This document shows, one piece after another, positions 1-8,346 of a stretch of DNA of 64,000 nt. The notes beneath the pieces were generated by a model. That model was given only the letters and a program-made list of their open reading frames with translations. It had not been told where the DNA came from and ran no database searches. The position numbers were made by a program, and so were the translations under genes. Positions within the stretch are counted from its first letter, which is position 1, and every line of letters starts with the position of its first letter. Source of the DNA: T3Sed10-241 sp036796255. GTDB lineage: Bacteria > Bacteroidota > Bacteroidia > Flavobacteriales_D > Cryomorphaceae. The stretch covers positions 88,298 to 152,297 of the forward strand of contig DAIRDH010000001.1 of NCBI GenBank assembly GCA_036796255.1, given 5' to 3'.

Positions 1-75
1 GCCATAGATTGGGAGCACATGCCCACATACCCTAACATTAAAATCCTTGTAGACCAGTTCAAGGCCTCTCACTGA
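1..75 (+). CDS. 3' end of an unidentified gene (partial)
   Basis: An open frame enters from the left edge and ends with TGA at 73-75, giving a 24-residue tail (AIDWEHMPTYPNIKILVDQF, then KASH). It converges on, and overlaps by 7 bases, the 3' end of the minus-strand thioredoxin-like gene. The fragment is too short to assign a family. It may be a chance open frame, but convergent genes with almost no gap are common in this window. Confidence 0.35.
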   Translation, partial: AIDWEHMPTYPNIKILVDQFKASH

Positions 76-1487
76 CCCACCTTGATCACCTGGCTTTGCT
101 CTCTTTGCACTTTGATTTTGTATAGCAAGTTCTCAAGGCCATCTGAGGGTTGAGGGGCGTTGAGTAGTTCAATTTCACCTTTGCGGTTGGCCCAGATGAA
201 CTGCGGAATACGGTATACTTCCAAGCGATCCATTATGACGGCAACATTTTCAGTGCCTAGCACAGGCCATTTGCTTTCAGCCAATTTGACAACACTTTCA
301 CCTTGGTCAATTTGAAACTCTATAACGCGAAAGTCATCGCTGTACTTCTCAGCCAAAGCGCCCAAGGTCGCCGCTTCTCTTTGGGCTGTAGTACTCCATG
401 AAGCCGAAACAAATATCAAGGTGTTAACGACAGTATCCGGTGATACCCTCAGGCCCAAATCATAAATTGAAGTTCCGACGCCAGAGTTTGGAATTTTTCG
501 AATCAGCCTTTCTGCTATGGCTTTATGGGGTTCGCTGACCTGAACGGCGGTATGCATTTGCCGCAAAACCTCTATCAACCTTGGTCTTGAATACCGCGCA
601 TTGTAAGCGCTATTGCCTATTGAGTAGAGTATTACTGCATGGCGCAAGTCATCGGCTTGTAAGAATTCATCCTTCAAAAGAAGGCTGTCAAGGGTGATGA
701 AATGCATGCCTTCAGCAAACTTGTTGTAAAACTCACTTCCGCCAAATCGGTTGCTGTACTGCTCAAAGTATTTATCGAAAAATGTGCTGAAGAGGGCGAA
801 GTACCCCGGGTGCGAGAGTTCGACCGGATACACCTTAAGGCTGCTTTCAAATATTTCTTTTCGCGTAAGCCCCGCAGCGAGCTGCATTTCGGCCACGGTA
901 AAGGCTGCATACCTACCTTCGAAGCTGGAGGTGTCAAGCCCCTCCATCAAGGTGGTTTTGAACTCCCGCAACTTGCCGCGAATTGATCGGGTGCCAATCA
1001 GGTTGCCATGCTCGGCAAAAAAATTGAAGTAAGCCGCGTCAATGGCGGCTATCGTACTGTTTGGATCACTCAGATTGTTGCCTGTCTTCTCGATTGCCGC
1101 AAGGCTGGTGAAGGCGTAACTTAGCTCACCCCGCTGCCATGTATGGATGAGGGTGGGTTCATTCTCAATCCCCAGTTCAAGGGTGAAAGCGCTTCCCGGG
1201 TAGAGAATGACAGGGGCCGTGTGCCGCCGCAGCGAAATCCAGGCCTGGCAGGTATCGGCCACAGGCAGGGTCAAATCAAAGCTGCCATTCTCTTGTATGG
1301 TAGTACTTGCCTTCAGGTCTTGCTCCTTCGAAATGGGATCTTTGTAAGTTTGGAGCATGACCTCTATACCGGCATAGCCTTCAGCCGTACCTGATAATTG
1401 GGCGGTTTTTGGAGATTGTGCTGCAGCGCTTAAGAAGAGCAAGCAAGCACAAAGGCTGCTAAAACTTGTCGTCAAGCTGTACGGCAT
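69..1487 (-). CDS. Secreted thioredoxin-fold protein lacking CXXC
   Basis: The 472-residue product starts with a signal peptide (SLCACLLFLSAAAQ). A beta-rich N-terminal region resembles the DUF4369-like half of Bacteroidota TlpA-type proteins, followed by a helical middle. The C-terminal 110 residues look like a thioredoxin fold (VNTLIFVSASWSTTAQ ... YRIPQFIWANRKGEI). Where TlpA/ResA proteins carry WCxxC this one reads WSTTA, so both redox cysteines are absent while the cis-Pro region (RIPQF) remains. It probably acts in the periplasm as a non-redox scaffold or binding protein; this is inference. It is the last gene of a long minus-strand operon and overlaps the end of coaD by 29 bases. Confidence 0.75.
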   Translation of the reverse strand: MPYSLTTSFSSLCACLLFLSAAAQSPKTAQLSGTAEGYAGIEVMLQTYKDPISKEQDLKASTTIQENGSFDLTLPVADTCQAWISLRRHTAPVILYPGSAFTLELGIENEPTLIHTWQRGELSYAFTSLAAIEKTGNNLSDPNSTIAAIDAAYFNFFAEHGNLIGTRSIRGKLREFKTTLMEGLDTSSFEGRYAAFTVAEMQLAAGLTRKEIFESSLKVYPVELSHPGYFALFSTFFDKYFEQYSNRFGGSEFYNKFAEGMHFITLDSLLLKDEFLQADDLRHAVILYSIGNSAYNARYSRPRLIEVLRQMHTAVQVSEPHKAIAERLIRKIPNSGVGTSIYDLGLRVSPDTVVNTLIFVSASWSTTAQREAATLGALAEKYSDDFRVIEFQIDQGESVVKLAESKWPVLGTENVAVIMDRLEVYRIPQFIWANRKGEIELLNAPQPSDGLENLLYKIKVQREQSQVIKVGQ

Positions 1488-1929
1488 TCGGTAGAAATTT
1501 GCTTACATCGCCCCCATTGCGGTAAATGTCACGCACGATCGATGAACTGTAAGCAGCGTATTCCGGATGTGTTACAAGAAACACAGTGTCCACTTCGTTG
1601 GCCAGTTCGCGGTTCATTTGCGCAATGGACTTTTCAAATTGAAAATCTTCCGCGTTGCGCAATCCGCGAATGATGTAGTTCGCCCCCATACTTCTGCAAA
1701 AGTTTACCGTGAGGCCTTCATAATGTCCCACCTCGATTTTATCCTCAAAGTTGAAGGCCTGTTTGATCCATTGCTTTCGTTGGTCCAGGCCAAACATGTA
1801 CTTCTTTTCGGAATTGTAGCCAATGGCCACTACAATTTTATCAAAAAGGGGTAAAGCCCGCTTGATGAGGTCTTCATGGCCTTTAGTGATGGGGTCAAAT
1901 GAACCTGGAAAAACTGCGATTCTTGCCAT
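1459..1929 (-). CDS. coaD: Phosphopantetheine adenylyltransferase
   Basis: The 156 residues match the usual size of CoaD. The enzyme transfers AMP from ATP to 4'-phosphopantetheine, the penultimate step of coenzyme A synthesis, in the cytosol. The nucleotidyltransferase signature is clear: FPGSFDPITKGHEDLI at the N-terminus with the T/HxGH-type motif (TKGH), then NYIIRGLRNAEDFQFE and the C-terminal SSSIVRDIYRNGGDV. It lies 12 bases downstream of kdsA and overlaps the next gene, so it is read in the same operon. The start MARIAVFPGSF is standard for the family. Confidence 0.97.
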   Translation of the reverse strand: MARIAVFPGSFDPITKGHEDLIKRALPLFDKIVVAIGYNSEKKYMFGLDQRKQWIKQAFNFEDKIEVGHYEGLTVNFCRSMGANYIIRGLRNAEDFQFEKSIAQMNRELANEVDTVFLVTHPEYAAYSSSIVRDIYRNGGDVSKFLPNAVQLDDKF

Positions 1930-1941
1930 GGGGAGTGTTAT

Positions 1942-2721
1942 TTAGTTAGAAAGAGAATTTCTGATACTTACACACTTTTGAAGTATACCTTCCAGCTTAT
2001 CGAGTTGTAGCATGGTATATGGGTCGCTTTGTGCCTTGTGCGGTTCAGGATGCACCTCCATAAAGAGCCCATCGGCACCGGTAGCAATTGCTGCCAGTGC
2101 AATGGTTTCAATGTACTCGGGATCGCCGCCGGTCACGCCGCTGCTCTGATTTGGCCTTTGCACACTGTGCGTGCAGTCCATCACCACTGGAGCTCCGAGT
2201 TTTTTCATTCTGAATACGGAAGTTGCGTCAACCACGAGATCGTTGTATCCAAAGGTCGTGCCGCGTTCACAAACCCATACCTTATCATTGCCAGTAGAAC
2301 GCACCTTGTCAATGGCAAATTGCATGGCCTCAGGACTTAGGAATTGCCCTTTCTTAATGTTTACAGTACAGCCCGTTTGCCCGGCAGCGATGAGTAAGCG
2401 CGTTTGCCGGCAGAGAAATGCAGGTATTTGCAGGTGGGTAACATAAGGCGCTACTTCAGCCGGTTCGTGGCTTTCGTGCACGTCGGTAATGTTTTCGATA
2501 CCATAGTGCTCGCTCACATCTTTCAGGATGGTAAGGGCCTCTTTCTGATCTATTCCGGTAAAGCTGTCAAGCTTGCTCCGGTTGGCTTTTTCATAACTGC
2601 CTTTGAATATGTAATGGATGTCAAGTTTGTCGCAAATGCGCTTCACCTCACCTGCTATGTGAAATGCCACATCTCGGTCTTCGATGGCGCAAGGGCCAGA
2701 TATCAGAAATAATTTGCTCAT
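1942..2721 (-). CDS. kdsA: 3-deoxy-8-phosphooctulonate synthase
   Basis: KdsA condenses phosphoenolpyruvate with arabinose 5-phosphate to give KDO 8-phosphate for lipopolysaccharide core. The 259-residue product begins MSKLFLISGPCAIEDRD, the family start. Recognisable motifs are FKGSYEKANRSKLDSFTG, NIKKGQFLSPEAM, VCERGTTFGYNDLVVD, DCTHSVQRPN and EVHPEPHKAQSDP. The open frame extends 52 codons upstream, but that part overlaps the isomerase gene and looks non-coding. The ATG at 2721 overlaps the stop of the isomerase gene by 4 bases (ATGA), showing translational coupling between the enzyme that makes arabinose 5-phosphate and the one that uses it. Confidence 0.97.
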   Translation of the reverse strand: MSKLFLISGPCAIEDRDVAFHIAGEVKRICDKLDIHYIFKGSYEKANRSKLDSFTGIDQKEALTILKDVSEHYGIENITDVHESHEPAEVAPYVTHLQIPAFLCRQTRLLIAAGQTGCTVNIKKGQFLSPEAMQFAIDKVRSTGNDKVWVCERGTTFGYNDLVVDATSVFRMKKLGAPVVMDCTHSVQRPNQSSGVTGGDPEYIETIALAAIATGADGLFMEVHPEPHKAQSDPYTMLQLDKLEGILQKCVSIRNSLSN

Positions 2722-3317
2722 TCTTCTTTTGCTTTTTGTCCCAGGTAACCACTGTGATGTCGCAGGGCATATTGGGCTTTGGTAAATCCTATTTTTTGCA
2801 TGAGCAATACCACCAGGATGTCGCCTGCCACTGTCATCACCGTCGTGGAAGTGGTAGGGGTGAGGCCCAGCGGGCATATCTCAGCAGGGCCGCCTGTGTG
2901 GAGCACTACATCCGCTTTTTGGCAAAGTTCCGCCTTGTCGTTGCCTGTGATGAGTATCACCTTCATCTCCGGATAGATGCGGCGGGCCAGAAACTCGAAG
3001 TCAATTACCTCACGGGTCTTGCCGCTGTTGCTGATGGCGATTACGACATCATTTGCCTGAAGTACGCCAAGGTCTCCGTGTTGTGCTTCAGCCGGGTGAA
3101 TGAATATGGCAGGGGTTCCTGTGCTGCTGAGTGTGGTAGCGATGTTGTCGCCTACCTGTCCGGCTTTGCCCATGCCCGTTACCACCACTTTGCCATTGCG
3201 TTGGTGCACTTGCTGGTATATAAGGTCTACGGCTTTCAGTATGCTGCCGTCGATTGGGATTTGCTGAATCGCCTCAACTTCCTTGGCGATGAGTTCTTTG
3301 ATGGTGTTTACAGTCAA
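2718..3317 (-). CDS. Arabinose-5-phosphate isomerase, SIS domain only
   Basis: The 199-residue protein has a sugar-isomerase (SIS) domain of the KpsF/GutQ/KdsD group: VVVTGMGKAGQVGDNIATTL, IHPAEAQHGDLG, AISNSGKTREV and GLTPTTSTTVMTVAGD. It should convert ribulose 5-phosphate to arabinose 5-phosphate for KDO synthesis. E. coli KdsD is about 330 residues because it carries two CBS domains; they are absent here, as in other short Bacteroidota enzymes. Coupling to kdsA (4-base overlap) supports the role. The frame has no ATG before the active domain; a TGA lies five codons upstream of a TTG at 3317, so TTG is the likely start. Confidence 0.9.
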   Translation of the reverse strand: MTVNTIKELIAKEVEAIQQIPIDGSILKAVDLIYQQVHQRNGKVVVTGMGKAGQVGDNIATTLSSTGTPAIFIHPAEAQHGDLGVLQANDVVIAISNSGKTREVIDFEFLARRIYPEMKVILITGNDKAELCQKADVVLHTGGPAEICPLGLTPTTSTTVMTVAGDILVVLLMQKIGFTKAQYALRHHSGYLGQKAKEE

Positions 3318-3359
3318 TTTCGTAGGATTTCAATTGCCAAAATTAGGTTTTATCCCCGA

Positions 3360-3908
3360 CTATGACGCTTGGTCTTCCAAATGAAAGAAACTGAAATTGA
3401 CACTGCCATACCGCTTATGCATTTTAAAAAACGGAGCCAACTGAAAGTTATGGTTGTCGCTGTGTTCAATGATGAGCCAGCCACCGGGCTTTACCCAGCC
3501 TTCGTTAAGCAATATTGCGGGCAGTTCTGGAAACCGGGGATCGGCATAAGGAGGATCCACAAAAACAATGTCAAATGATTGCTGGGCCTTCTTGAGCATT
3601 TTGAATATGTCGGCCTTTACCACACGAATTCCGTCTACATTCCAATCCTTTATGGTTTTTTCCAGAAATGATTTGGCAATCGGGTCTACATCAACAGCAA
3701 CTACTTGGGCAGCACCCCGGCTCCAAAACTCCAGGCTTATGCCTCCGCTTCCGCTAAAAAGATCGAGCACTGTGGCTCCTTCGAGCTGTGTGATGTTGAG
3801 CAAGACATTGAATAGCGCCTCTTTGGCCATATCAGTTGTAGGCCGGGCCTTGAGCTTGGCCGGAGGGCTGAACCGGTGGCCTTTGAGCTTGCCTCCTACT
3901 ACACGCAT
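3360..3908 (-). CDS. rsmD: 16S rRNA m2G966 methyltransferase RsmD
   Basis: The 182-residue product has the RsmD start MRVVGGKLKGHRF, followed by RPTTDMAKEALFNVL, the SAM-binding loop DLFSGSGGISLEFWSRGA and the catalytic VDPPYADP (the D/NPPY motif of base N-methyltransferases). It methylates G966 (E. coli numbering) of 16S rRNA during 30S assembly. Its first 10 bases overlap the end of the DUF3822 gene, the usual neighbour in Bacteroidota. Confidence 0.95.
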   Translation of the reverse strand: MRVVGGKLKGHRFSPPAKLKARPTTDMAKEALFNVLLNITQLEGATVLDLFSGSGGISLEFWSRGAAQVVAVDVDPIAKSFLEKTIKDWNVDGIRVVKADIFKMLKKAQQSFDIVFVDPPYADPRFPELPAILLNEGWVKPGGWLIIEHSDNHNFQLAPFFKMHKRYGSVNFSFFHLEDQAS

Positions 3909-4744
3909 AGCTGTCCGGTATACGCCATGAAAAAATTACCGAAATCTTCGTTGTTACGAATGCCTTTCATTCCAATGCGGCTTCCTGCTATGCCAATGTT
4001 GACGTTTGGAAGATAAGTTTCAAGCTTTGATTTTAGATCGGTCATCGTATTTGTATTTCCCAATAAGACTACCTCACAATCATTCTTTTCCTCTATTTGT
4101 TTTAAGGTGTAAAGCAAGTAGTAAATGACATCTTCATTGCTTATTGCGTTAAGTGCATTCGCGAGTACGAGCCGGGTATCTTTGAATACAATGAAGTAAT
4201 AATGTGTATCACAATTATAAACGAACATTTGTACCCCGCCCTTTCCCGCAGCTTTGTGTAACGACTGTATAAGGTGGCTTACCGCATGCTGAATTTTCAG
4301 GCCCGTAAAGTGTTCATCAGCAATTTTCTGAGCTTTCATTTCATCTTCATAGAGCACCGTGATGCCAAGTAGGTGAATGTGGTCGTAATTCCAATTGCCC
4401 GCGCCGCTATATGCCGTATTGAATTTCAAAAAAGCTTCTGAGCAATCCTCTTCAAATACTGCCGTCGGCATGAGCGTAAACCGTTCGCCATGGGTGAGCC
4501 CAAATGCGGCATATTCCACTGGAAGAGATTTAATTATGGCTTTCCAGTCGAATCCATGAATGGGATATCTTTCTTCAGCAATAAGTGTGGAACCCAGCTT
4601 ATCTCCATAGAGCCAGGTGGTAAAAAAATTGGGCTCAAATGAGAGCCCAATAGATTGTGTAGCGTCGCGGTGATAACCCTCAAAAACAAGGCTATGTGCG
4701 GGCTGTAAAATATTACTCTTTCCAGTTTCCACTTGTGCTGGCAT
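3899..4744 (-). CDS. DUF3822 family protein
   Basis: This 281-residue soluble protein has no signal peptide. Its layout matches the DUF3822 family, a Bacteroidota-specific group commonly encoded next to rsmD and coaD: an N-terminal SIGLSFEPNFFTTWLYGD region, a central HIHLLGITVLYEDE and the C-terminal CEVVLLGNTNTMTDLKSKL. Function is unknown. It overlaps rsmD by 10 bases and the upstream membrane-protein gene by 32 bases, so it is part of the same transcript. Confidence 0.85.
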   Translation of the reverse strand: MPAQVETGKSNILQPAHSLVFEGYHRDATQSIGLSFEPNFFTTWLYGDKLGSTLIAEERYPIHGFDWKAIIKSLPVEYAAFGLTHGERFTLMPTAVFEEDCSEAFLKFNTAYSGAGNWNYDHIHLLGITVLYEDEMKAQKIADEHFTGLKIQHAVSHLIQSLHKAAGKGGVQMFVYNCDTHYYFIVFKDTRLVLANALNAISNEDVIYYLLYTLKQIEEKNDCEVVLLGNTNTMTDLKSKLETYLPNVNIGIAGSRIGMKGIRNNEDFGNFFMAYTGQLCV

Positions 4745-5516
4745 CCGTTAGTGACCCTACTTTGAATTGGAAGCTATATGGCTTTGGGTCAATGACTTGA
4801 AATGCATACTGTTCTACACCTCCTACCTCCACTCTGGCCGTAGCCATGTCGAATTTGTGCTTAGCGAAAGGTACATAGGGAAGTGAGTCAACAAAAAACC
4901 TTGTTTTTCTTGTCTTCTCATCACTCTCATTAAAGATGTAAGTAAGCACATCAACTTGCACGGTATCTCTCACGATGAGTCCAGAAGCGATAACATCCTC
5001 ATCTGACATTCCTTCTGGCATCTCAGAGATTAAACCAAGCTCACGGGCAGCAGCATCGGTAGGTACTGAATCGGGCAATGAGCCCAACCTCTTGATCAAT
5101 GTGAGCTGTCCTTCCTTGAGGAAATAAAGCAAAGTGTCAAAGTTGTCAGTGTATTCACCAAACTCACGGTTATAGGCAATCTGCGCTTTTCGGATGTCTT
5201 TCAGACGTTGAATGACGTGCGTATTGATTTTTGCTATTTTCTTTTCTTCTGATAGCTTGCTGCTAATCACGTTTACGTCCATGTAGGCAAAATAGATTGC
5301 TCCGGCCGCAACAAGCACCCCAACAATAATTTGTGCTTTGGCAGGAATGGTTCCTTTTACATAAAGTGTAGCCAAAACGCCAACAACGAATATGGCTACA
5401 CTGCCCATTTTGAAAAGGGTAGTTTGTCCGCCTGAGGAGATAAGAAGCCACAATCCGAAAAGCGCAAGCAAAACGGGCATTGCATATTTGGAAAGGACAG
5501 GACCTATTTTTTGCAT
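4713..5516 (-). CDS. Membrane protein with three N-terminal TM helices
   Basis: The 267-residue protein starts with three hydrophobic helices (about residues 12-28, 33-52 and 60-78). A basic helical stretch follows (EEKKIAKINTHVIQRLKDIR), then a mostly soluble domain with KAQIAYNREFGEYTDNFDTL, a pattern seen in Bacteroidota proteins that place a small periplasmic domain after a membrane anchor. No catalytic motif was recognised. It is the first gene of the operon leading to rsmD, kdsA and coaD, and its end overlaps DUF3822 by 32 bases. Confidence 0.75.
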   Translation of the reverse strand: MQKIGPVLSKYAMPVLLALFGLWLLISSGGQTTLFKMGSVAIFVVGVLATLYVKGTIPAKAQIIVGVLVAAGAIYFAYMDVNVISSKLSEEKKIAKINTHVIQRLKDIRKAQIAYNREFGEYTDNFDTLLYFLKEGQLTLIKRLGSLPDSVPTDAAARELGLISEMPEGMSDEDVIASGLIVRDTVQVDVLTYIFNESDEKTRKTRFFVDSLPYVPFAKHKFDMATARVEVGGVEQYAFQVIDPKPYSFQFKVGSLTDASTSGNWKE

Positions 5517-5650
5517 ATCACAATTTTTGATCGAATGTGGGCAAAGCTACAATTTTTTTCAAATTGGATATTTTCGGGCCATGTAATTTAAAGGTTAAAT
5601 TTTGAAACCGGGTATTTCGAAGGACTCCTGCTTTACGGATGTGTTTATCA

Positions 5651-5680
5651 CAAAAAAGGCCAACCGGTGTAGGGTTGGCC
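5651..5680 (-). terminator. Rho-independent terminator of mscL
   Basis: A perfect 8-bp stem, GGCCAACC (5658-5665) pairing with GGTTGGCC (5673-5680), encloses a 7-base loop. On the minus strand it is followed by six T residues (5657-5652). It sits just after the stop codon of mscL. The rest of 5517-5702 shows no gene. Confidence 0.9.
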
Positions 5681-5702
5681 TCCGTGATTTGAATGCTCAT
5701 GC

Positions 5703-6131
5703 TTATTTCTTTAAGAGATCACGTATTTCCATCAGGAGTTTCTCTTCGTTGGTCAGAACAGGATCTGTAACTGGAGCTTGTACTTCTTTCTTTTTCATGC
5801 GCTCTTTCATGTTATTGTAAGCTTTCACGACCATGAATACGGCGAGTGCAACGATAAAAAAGGTGATGATGGTGTTGATGAAATTACCGTAAGCAATGGC
5901 AACTTCGGGTAAGCCATCACCCGCGCCCTCTGCGGTTTCGGCAATACCTGTTTGCAATACAAGCTTGAGATCGCTAAAGTCTACACCTCCCAGCAACATA
6001 CCAATTGGTGGCATAATAATGTCGTCAACGAATGACTTGACAATCGCTCCAAAATACAAAGCCATGATAAGTCCAACGGCCAGTTCAACAACATTCCCTT
6101 TGGCAATGAAGGATTTAAATTCTTTCAACAT
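5703..6131 (-). CDS. mscL: Large-conductance mechanosensitive channel
   Basis: The 142 residues are typical of MscL, the pentameric inner-membrane valve that opens under extreme turgor. The N-terminal helix and TM1 read FKSFIAKGNVVELAVGLIM, with the conserved FI..GNV/ELAVG core. TM2 is FINTIITFFIVALAVFMVVK and the C-terminal bundle ends EEKLLMEIRDLLKK. The periplasmic loop includes ETAEGAGDGLPEVAIAYG. It is a single-gene unit with its own promoter and terminator. Confidence 0.97.
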   Translation of the reverse strand: MLKEFKSFIAKGNVVELAVGLIMALYFGAIVKSFVDDIIMPPIGMLLGGVDFSDLKLVLQTGIAETAEGAGDGLPEVAIAYGNFINTIITFFIVALAVFMVVKAYNNMKERMKKKEVQAPVTDPVLTNEEKLLMEIRDLLKK

Positions 6132-6159
6132 AAAATAGGTTATTATTGGTTTAGGGCGA

Positions 6160-6189
6160 TAAAATTAGTAATCTGTTGTTAGTTTGCAA
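6160..6189 (-). promoter_or_regulatory. Candidate mscL promoter
   Basis: Read on the minus strand, TTG (6189-6187), 19 bases, then TAATTTTA (6167-6160) resembles the Bacteroidota sigma-70 consensus (TTTG, 19-21 bases, TAnnTTTG) with one mismatch in the -7 box. It lies about 30 bases upstream of the mscL ATG. Confidence 0.5.
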
Positions 6190-6297
6190 GCAACCAATGA
6201 CTGAAAAATAGAATTTTATACGATTGAGAGCGTTTGGCCTTCCAAAGTAAACCAAGGCTGCGTGTTATTGTGCGTTCTTTGCATCAATGTCGAGGAC

Positions 6298-7746
6298 ATG
6301 AGTAATACACCACTTTATCCATCCATTGAGCTGATAAGCACATCGCTTGCGCAAAATTTCACTTTTGAGCCCACCCCTTCACAAGAGAGGCTAATGAAAG
6401 CCATGGCGCGATTTGTTGTGAGCGCCAAGCCCAATTGTCTGCTTACCGTTAAAGGCTATGCGGGCACAGGCAAGACTACATTGGTGAGTGCGCTTGTCAG
6501 GTCGCTCGGGGCGATAGGCTTAAAGAGCGTGTTGCTCGCACCTACGGGGAGGGCAGCAAAAGTGCTTGGCTCATATAGCGGTGTAAGAGCCTACACCATT
6601 CATAAGAAGATATACTTCAGGCGCACCTCACCCGATGGCAGCGCTGCGTTTGAGCTGGCGCGAAACCTGCATACCAATACCGTTTTCGTAGTCGATGAGG
6701 CTTCCATGATCGGCAATGACAGCCATTCCGGCAGTCCGGGAAGTACGCTGCTCGAAGACTTGATGGGCTATGTATTCAATGGCGTCAATTGCCGTCTTTT
6801 ATTGATTGGCGACGGTGCCCAGTTGCCCCCTGTGGGTAGCGAGGAAAGCCCGGCGCTGGACCTTAAGTTATTGAGCAGCTCATACCCGCTCACTGCCGCC
6901 CTTTGCGAGCTCAGCGATGTGACACGGCAAAGTGCAGACTCAGGTATACTCGAGTTTGCCACCGCAGTGCGCGCCTCGCTGTGGCAGGAAGATTTGTTAT
7001 CCAAACTGCCCTTCAAGATTCCCGCGAAACCCGATGTCGTGACCATTGATGGCACCGAGTTGCAAGACCACCTCGAGTCGGCTTTCGCCAAATACGGAGA
7101 GGAGGGAACCCTTATCATAACGCGCAGCAACAAACGGGCTAACTTGTTCAATCAAAGTGTGCGCGCCAGGGTTTTTTTCCGCGAGGAAGTTATTTCGGGA
7201 GGTGATTTGCTCATGGTGGTCAAGAACAATTACCACTGGCTCGCCGAGGATAGCAAAGCCGGATTTATCGCAAATGGTGATGTGGTGGAGGTGATGCGCC
7301 TTGGAAATTGGGAAGAGCGCCATGGTTTCAAATTTGTGCATGCCACCCTGCGCATGGTCGACTATCCTGACGAGCTTCATTTCGAGGCCCTGCTTTGGCT
7401 CGACACCATTGATGTGGAAGGCGCATCCATGCCGCGCGAGGCCCAAAACAAAATGTACAGTGCCACCCTGGAGGCATACAGCCATCTTAAAACCAGGGAG
7501 GAAAGAAAAAAGGCCGTCAAAGACGACCCTTTTTTCAACGCACTTCAAGTCAAATTTGCCTATGCCGTGACTTGCCACAAATCACAAGGGGGACAGTGGC
7601 CAGTGGTATTCGTAGACCAGGGTTACCTTGTGGATGATATGATCGACAATGGCTACTTGCGTTGGCTCTACACAGCGATAACTCGAGCGAGCGAAAAGCT
7701 TTATTTACTCAACTTCAGCCCCAAACTTGTTGAAGTCGAAGGTTAA
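6298..7746 (+). CDS. RecD-like superfamily 1 helicase
   Basis: The 482-residue protein carries a Walker A motif (KGYAGTGKTTLVSALV), a Walker B segment (VFVVDEASMIGND), motif III (LLLIGDGAQLPPVGSEESP) and a C-terminal UvrD_C_2-like segment (AVTCHKSQGGQWPVVFVDQ ... RWLYTAITRASEKLYLLNF). These are hallmarks of RecD/Dda-type 5'-3' DNA helicases. It is shorter than RecD2 and lacks an N-terminal HhH extension. The frame opens 12 codons earlier, but the ATG at 6298 (MSNTPLYPSIE) is a more natural start. It stands alone on the plus strand, converging on the minus-strand gene at 7762. Confidence 0.88.
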   Translation: MSNTPLYPSIELISTSLAQNFTFEPTPSQERLMKAMARFVVSAKPNCLLTVKGYAGTGKTTLVSALVRSLGAIGLKSVLLAPTGRAAKVLGSYSGVRAYTIHKKIYFRRTSPDGSAAFELARNLHTNTVFVVDEASMIGNDSHSGSPGSTLLEDLMGYVFNGVNCRLLLIGDGAQLPPVGSEESPALDLKLLSSSYPLTAALCELSDVTRQSADSGILEFATAVRASLWQEDLLSKLPFKIPAKPDVVTIDGTELQDHLESAFAKYGEEGTLIITRSNKRANLFNQSVRARVFFREEVISGGDLLMVVKNNYHWLAEDSKAGFIANGDVVEVMRLGNWEERHGFKFVHATLRMVDYPDELHFEALLWLDTIDVEGASMPREAQNKMYSATLEAYSHLKTREERKKAVKDDPFFNALQVKFAYAVTCHKSQGGQWPVVFVDQGYLVDDMIDNGYLRWLYTAITRASEKLYLLNFSPKLVEVEG

Positions 7747-7761
7747 GGCCAGCGTATTTAC

Positions 7762-8226
7762 TCAACCCTGCTTAATTCGTTTGAAAATGAAACGGGTGAT
7801 GAAAATGCCTTGCCCGTCTTGCTTACCTGCATCACTCTCCACACCGGAGGTTACAAATGCGAGTTCCCAGCCATCATTGGTGAGGGCATTCAGCGCTGAA
7901 CCCAGCATTGCATCATTTGACGCGATGTTCTGAAAGTTGATACCTACACCGCTAAAGAAGTTTAGCAGTTTGGTTTCGTTCAATTCATCAACCTTCAGGT
8001 CTTTACGTTTTACACTTTTTTGATTACTGTCGGTGCCGTCATTGCGCGAAGTGGTGTACATAGAAGCATCAACTTCCGTTGTGTTTTCAATGATACGCGA
8101 GCGGCCTATACCCATGGGCACGATGGACTCTACACTCGTTAGGATTTTGTACTCATAGGTTTGCGCAATTGATTCTGTGGCGAATAAGGCCAATGCTACA
8201 AGGCAAAAAGAAAGTTTTTTAATCAT
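7762..8226 (-). CDS. Secreted hypothetical protein (DUF4177-like end)
   Basis: The 154-residue protein has a clear signal peptide (MIKKLSFCLVALALFATESIAQ). The mature part starts with YEYKILTSVESI and ends with a GWEL...FKR pattern (NALTNDGWELAFVTSG ... RFIFKRIKQ), reminiscent of small DUF4177-type domains. It is likely periplasmic or surface exposed. No catalytic residues were recognised, and the family call is tentative. Confidence 0.65.
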   Translation of the reverse strand: MIKKLSFCLVALALFATESIAQTYEYKILTSVESIVPMGIGRSRIIENTTEVDASMYTTSRNDGTDSNQKSVKRKDLKVDELNETKLLNFFSGVGINFQNIASNDAMLGSALNALTNDGWELAFVTSGVESDAGKQDGQGIFITRFIFKRIKQG

Positions 8227-8292
8227 GATATAGTGGTTAGAAATTCGGGCAAGGATAACAATTTTTATGCCCTAAATTTTAAATCGTGGTGT

Positions 8293-8325
8293 AAAAAAAA
8301 AGCCATCCTTTTAATGAATGGCTTT
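8293..8325 (-). terminator. Rho-independent terminator after the DUF3078 gene
   Basis: AAAGCCAT (8299-8306) pairs with ATGGCTTT (8318-8325). On the minus strand the stem is followed by a run of eight T. It lies between the DUF3078 stop and the next minus-strand gene. Confidence 0.85.
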
Positions 8326-8346
8326 GATATCGAAATCTTTGGTCAC

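Noticed and set aside
2722..2877. 52-codon upstream extension of kdsA
   Set aside because: It overlaps the coding sequence of the isomerase gene, is rich in His/Pro/Gly without homology-like pattern, and the ATG at 2721 gives the canonical KdsA start.
2664..3365. Plus-strand open frame of 233 codons opposite the SIS-domain isomerase and kdsA start
   Set aside because: It lies wholly antisense to two well-supported genes, has no family-like pattern and no promoter; it is a shadow of codon bias.
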